Below are positions 59,772-64,000 of a stretch of 64,000 bases of DNA, in pieces. Under the pieces are notes generated by a model. That model ran no database searches. It saw only the letters and a list, made by a program, of their open reading frames with translations, and was not told the origin of the DNA. Position numbers and translations under genes: made by a program. The stretch is from assembly GCF_005239225.2 (NCBI RefSeq), contig NC_133297.1:6766392-6830391 (forward strand). Reading direction: 5' to 3'. Within the stretch, counting starts at the first letter, position 1, and each line of letters begins with the position of its first letter. The DNA comes from Populus alba. Lineage: Eukaryota > Streptophyta > Magnoliopsida > Malpighiales > Salicaceae.

Positions 59772-62700
59772 GGACAGAGAGACTGGAGTGAGGGAGTGAT
59801 AGAGTCACCACCTGTGATGTTTGGTGTTTCTACCAAGGCCAATAGAAAAAGGAGAAGGTTGGGATCTTAGGTGGGTCACCGCAATTGGATTCGATTTGAC
59901 TGGTCTGTGATAGTGGTGATCAGGGGTAGTTCTGTAGTTTCACTTTGTGGAAGCCGCGTAAACCCGTAAGTTGTTAGAAAATAGCCACCGGTTTTATAAT
60001 TCAAAAGGAGGACATTTTGCACAAGTGCCACGTGCTGTAATTGTGGAAAGAGAGAGGAAGTGATGATCTTAACTGAGAGGACAGTCATCAGGCATTGCCA
60101 GGAATGAAAAATCTCTCTCTGCTTTGGTGAATCAAGCACCGCGTCTTAATAGATTATATTACAAAATTCCTCTTTCAACGGTTGCAATGTCTTGTAATGA
60201 CGGATCTAACAACTCATTTATTTGTAGAAAAGCAATTTTTTTTTGGAGAATAGTTTCATGGAAATTGAATTTTTTAAAGAAATAGTTGTTTTTTTCTTTT
60301 TTATATTTAGTAGTGCTAAGAAAAATTAGTTAGAAATACTTCTTAGAGTTTGATCATGCCTTGAAAAATAAGTTGAAAGATCACCTATTGATATTTTATT
60401 TGTTTTTCAAGTTTATCCCATAGGCATACAATATTAAATATAATTATTTGATCACTTATAAAAAAAAGAATGAGATATAAAAAGAGTAGTGGTAGAAAAA
60501 ATATTTACTATATCATATATTTATATACAATTTATTTTATAAAATGTAATTATTCATATATAGAAAAGGAAAGCCATGGTACAACTAAGAGAAAGAAAGC
60601 TTAGGAGAGTGAATAATGTGTCCTTTAATGGACTTTGTGTTCTTGTGTTATGTTTTAAATAGATTTATTTGTTGGATGACCTGGGATATTTCTACATGTC
60701 AATCACTTGAGTTTATCTCATGGAGAGTGAACTAATAATGAAAAATGATGGTTTTTCATTGCAAATAGTGTGAAAATTTAAGTAATTGATTGTTGTGTCT
60801 TGATGTACCATTGATGAAAAGGTTGGTACCTAATGATGATTGGTGTGAAAAGTGATGTCTTTTATGAAGATAGGTTGGCGTAAGATAGTAATTAAAAGGA
60901 AAGTAGAAGCCCAGGGTTAGCTATTAATGAGAAGCTAGATGCCTTCTAAGAAAATAGGTCGAGTGAAATAACATTGCCAAGAAAGGTAACACAACACTGA
61001 TAATTTTTACTCAAGCATGAGATAGTGTGTTGTGGTACTGATTTTCTTATGAATAATAACTATGCCTTGTAGTGTGTGCCAATTATTAGATTTTTTGAGA
61101 ATTTATACAACATTAAGTTTGGTCACGTCTGACTGGGATGAGGACCATTTTATTATTAGGGGACTTGAAGGAAAAACATCTATGTCATTTAGGCCCAACC
61201 CAAATGATATGACACTCCTTGTCATTTCTAAACAACAACAAACTCCAACAAACTATCCTGTTTTTTTTATCATCAATACTAAAGTTCAAGGTTTTTTTTT
61301 AATTAGGTTTTAAATGGGTTAATTATGTGGAAAAAAAAACAGTTGGCTATATTATTTAGTAGTAACTATAATAAAGTATAACAAAATATCTAAAATGGAA
61401 GGTAAGTTCACCATGACCATGGACATGTCTTCATATTCACTACTGTAATGTAATTATAATTTTACCTTTAAAAAAACAAATGCCCTTGTGTTAGGGGTAT
61501 TTCTATTTTTTACACTGCTCTTTAATCATCAAAAGACTAACCAAGAGTATAAATATCATTTTTTAATCTTGTAAGCACAATAAAATTAACTCTCCAAGTC
61601 AAAAGTTTAAAGTCGAAACCAAAGTTATTTACATCTTTTTATTTTATAATACAGTAGAATGATAATTTTAAAGCTAGAACCAAAGATATTTACATCCTTT
61701 TATTTTATAATATAGTAGAATGATAAGTTTATGCTCTAAATAAAAAAATCAAACCACACGTCTATGGGCTTTTTAGTATTTTCACTTTACTTTTTTATCT
61801 CCAGGTTCATCAAGGCAATTTGGTATTTTAAGAACAATTTCTTATTGTTCAAATGAAGAAGTTGTTGGCGCACGTGCCCAAGCATCTTGAGTGGCATGTG
61901 CAGTACTCTAAGCAGCCAAATAATGACATTTTGTTGTGTTGTTGGAAACATCATCGCATCCTTTTCCTTTTAGTATAGTGTGAATCAACAATTGTGGAAC
62001 GGTTTGTTGCTAGTAGAGCTTTCTTTTTTTTTTTTTTTTCCTTCTACTTTTCTTTGTTCTCCTTTGAAAATTACAACTTAGTCTTATTTGTTATTGATAT
62101 TTCAACTTTCGAGCTTATTCTTTTAATTTATAATTTCTGTTTTTTTTTTTACCCTTTTGTAAAACTTTCATTTGTTTTGTTCAATCTTAGTTTGTCATTC
62201 TTTTCAATTTGGTCTTTTTTTTTTAATTTTTTTTCTTGACCATCTTGTAAAGGTTTTATTAGTTGTCAATTTCATCTTTCAATCTAAATTTATGGTAAAT
62301 TATGTTTTTCAGTTTAGTTCTCGTTTTTTTTTGTTTTATCTTTTTTGTTAAATTTATTTTTATTTTCAATTCCATCCTCCTATAGTAAATTTATAGTTGT
62401 TCTTTAAATTAATTTTTGTTTTAATTTTAATTTTAATTTTTTAATTGCTATTTTTTTCTTCTCAATATTTTTATTAAAAGTTAAGTAATGTTTTTAGTAA
62501 TCCTCTAGATTGCTTTTTAGATTTATTAAATTTATTAATTTATATAAAGTTAACTCGCACATAATTTAATTAAAAACATGAGTTAAATAACTTTCAGATT
62601 CAGGAGATTAGAAGACTAACATGCCTGGCCAGGCTAACAACACCATAAAAAGAAAAAAAATGTGCACTCTTGACTTTTTTTTTTAACTATTTTGAAAATT

Positions 62701-64000
62701 TTAATCCTGACTAATGTGCTTGCTGACGGTAAATTAAATAGATAAGGTGCCCTAGTAGTAAGTAATCGGAGCCATTATTAGTACATGGATTAGCCCATCG
62801 TGAAAAGGTTCAAGTTGAGCAAATGGCGAGGCAAACTTTTTTCACTCATTCTTGAGGGAGAGTCTGCTGTGCATTAAGTGGCAGTTTGTTTTTCTCAAAA
62901 ATTTTGATTTTTTTTTCTTTAAAATATTTTCTTTTATGCTTTTAGATTCTGTTAATATATTTAATTTAAAAAATAAAAAATATATTATTTTAATTTTAAA
63001 ATCATTTACTACCACCACCAGTTGAAGGTTAACCATCAATGGCCGCTTGCATTAAATAGCTATTTAAGGCACATATTTTTTATTTTCTCTGTCATAATGC
63101 TAAATGATTCGAGCACTTCCATGTGTGGTCTGCTTTGGCTGTACGTCTTAAGAGAACAAAGCAATCAATCAACGATATGCTCCCTCGAGGTCCATTAATG
63201 GCATTAATTACAATATTATTGCGCATCTCTCCATCCCGCATCTAATCATTGTTGACTTGGCTCCTACTTGAATCTTTTTAGAATTATAATTGTTTTTTTT
63301 TTTCAAGTATTTTTTATATTAAAATAATATTTTTTTTATTTTTAAAATTAACGCATTAAAACAATTCAAAACATATATAAAAAATAATTTTTAATAAAAA
63401 AATTAAATTTTTGAGAAACACAATTTATACCACGTTTCTAAACAGTATTTTAAATATTTTTTTATTTATGGTTTTATTTACATATTATTCGTTTGAAAAT
63501 GTGATTATAATTATTTTTTAAAATAATTTTTATTTAAAAATACATCAAAATGATATTTTTTAAAATTATTTTTGATATCAGCACATCAAAATGATTTGAA
63601 AACATCAAAAAATATTAGTTTGAAAAAAAAATTTAATTTTATTTAAAAATATTTTTAAAACATAAAAATAAACCAGATCTTAAGAAGGAACCTTCCATTC
63701 AAGGAGGATTACTAATAGTATATATATGAGCTAGAAAAAGCCACGGCAAAAGGGTTTATAATCGAACACTTTTTTGAGTGTTAGATGGCCTGTATGTAAA
63801 GTTGTTTGGCATAATTTCGAAGCAAATTCAAAATTAATCTTCTTTCAGTGCTTGAAATGTTGGAGGATTGAGGGAGAAGATTGACCATTTTCTATTCACT
63901 AAACCCTCGCCTGAAAAATTAAAAATATACTTTTAGTGGACAATTATAATATGTGTTCTCATACAAGGAATCATTGAGGAGGAAGAGGACAACTGCGAAA
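59772..64000. other. Right-hand intergenic region
   Basis: The promoter of the RING-H2 gene occupies the first several hundred bases. The rest has no supported gene. A T-rich stretch at about 61790-62560 may be a dispersed element related to 24040-25250. MITE-like repeats lie near 63280-63450 and at 63490-63685. The last 300 bases show nothing I can name. Confidence 0.55.
63490..63685. repeat. AT-rich MITE-like dispersed repeat
   Basis: It holds tttgatatcagcacatcaaa, the best preserved interior signature of this family, and ends aaacataaaaataaaccaga. A related copy lies just upstream at about 63280-63450. Confidence 0.5.

Overview
The window is nuclear genomic DNA from a eudicot plant, most likely a poplar or willow relative (Salicaceae). 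The genes have multiple short exons split by GT-AG introns in a strongly AT-rich background. The encoded products are plant-specific families: a PLS-class PPR protein, a calmodulin-binding receptor-like cytoplasmic kinase, a SYP7 Qc-SNARE, a WRC-domain protein and a BRH1-type RING-H2 protein. The genus is an inference from overall look and repeat content, not from a search. No rRNA, tRNA, CRISPR or prokaryotic feature was seen.

Layout from left to right. A near-intronless PPR gene (56-1909, +) is followed by a six-exon CRCK-type kinase (4738-7468, +). A fourteen-exon membrane protein of the TMEM8/PGAP6 (CREST) type lies at 8855-16277 (-) and is divergent from a nine-exon SYP71-like syntaxin (17647-21081, +). 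After about 5.9 kb of repeats comes a WRC-domain gene (26978-28308, -). A 9 kb gene-free, microsatellite- and repeat-rich stretch follows. Then comes a cluster of three copies of one WD40 gene of the IPI3/WDR18/RID3 type, all on the minus strand. Copy A (37342-38324) keeps exons 1-4, copy B (40527-41031) keeps exons 1-2, and copy C (43378-46135) is complete with eight exons. The right third holds an eight-exon PLAC8-family gene (51165-53968, +) and a single-exon RING-H2 E3 ligase gene (59134-59631, -), separated by repeats.

The WD40 cluster is the most informative part of the window. Copy A stops within a base or two of the edge of a dispersed repeat. Copy B stops inside the LTR of a TRIM retroelement. 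The A and B upstream regions are paralogous and share an old SINE and a TRIM, and A alone carries a 0.8 kb MITE with a clean empty site in B. The longer promoter region, with telo-boxes and TGGGCY/site II-like motifs, sits in front of the truncated copies, while the complete copy keeps only the proximal telo-box.

The genes do not form one pathway. Their products are an organelle RNA-binding protein, a cytoplasmic kinase, a membrane hydrolase candidate, a SNARE, a nuclear WRC protein, a ribosome-biogenesis WD40 protein, a PLAC8 protein and a membrane-anchored E3 ligase. Exon coordinates were worked out by hand from reading frame, splice consensus and expected family sequence, and were not checked against transcripts.
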